DNA of 5,519 bases from NCBI GenBank assembly GCA_016929815.1, contig JAFGIC010000312.1:1-5519 (forward strand), written 5' to 3'. Positions within the stretch are counted from its first letter, which is position 1. Each line of letters opens with the position of its first letter. This document shows positions 5,489 through 5,519 of the stretch, one piece after another. The stretch is from Deltaproteobacteria bacterium. GTDB lineage: Bacteria; Desulfobacterota; DSM-4660; Desulfatiglandales; HGW-15. Below the pieces are notes generated by a model that did not search any database, had not been told where the DNA came from, and was given only the letters and a program-made list of their open reading frames with translations. The position numbers and the translations under genes are program-made.

Positions 5489-5519
5489 AATATTATTAAT
5501 CGGTCTGTAACAGAATATC

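Overview
This window is a block of bacterial surface-polysaccharide genes, all read from the minus strand. In transcription order, right to left, it holds a Wzz-type chain-length regulator, rfbA (rmlA), a small four-helix-bundle (23S rRNA IVP/S23-like) gene, rfbC (rmlC), rfbD (rmlD), and rfbB (rmlB), which runs off the left edge. The four rml genes cover all of dTDP-L-rhamnose synthesis from glucose-1-phosphate and dTTP. RfbA makes dTDP-glucose, RfbB dehydrates it, RfbC epimerises the keto sugar and RfbD reduces it. The rhamnose would feed an O-antigen or capsule-like glycan whose length the Wzz protein would set. No glycosyltransferase, flippase or polymerase gene is in the window.

Layout: 5462-5519 is a short non-coding leader. 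4163-5461 is wzz, followed 7 bases later by rfbA (3286-4155). Next comes a spacer with an intact IVP-like gene (2762-3145) that has its own good promoter and ribosome binding site. rfbC (2102-2653), rfbD (934-1833) and rfbB (1-815, partial) follow, separated by AT-rich spacers of about 100 to 270 bases.

The spacers are the unusual part. All four gaps from rfbA to rfbB are built of degenerate 8-base units of the type GTTAAATG / GTCAAATA. In each gap the units near the downstream gene's start read on the plus strand, while those next to the upstream gene's stop read mostly on the minus strand, so each spacer is a large imperfect inverted repeat. Four arms end in a unit followed by GGGG. The rfbD-rfbC spacer also holds a truncated second copy of the IVP-like gene: its promoter-proximal region, ribosome binding site and first 21 codons, cut off where octamer repeats begin. 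This suggests that the IVP-like gene and the octamers form, or are the remains of, a small repeat-associated unit that spreads through intergenic regions.

The organism is a Gram-negative-type bacterium. IVP-like genes, spacer repeats of this style and the Wzz type suggest a Desulfobacterota/Deltaproteobacteria-like lineage, but this is only an inference.
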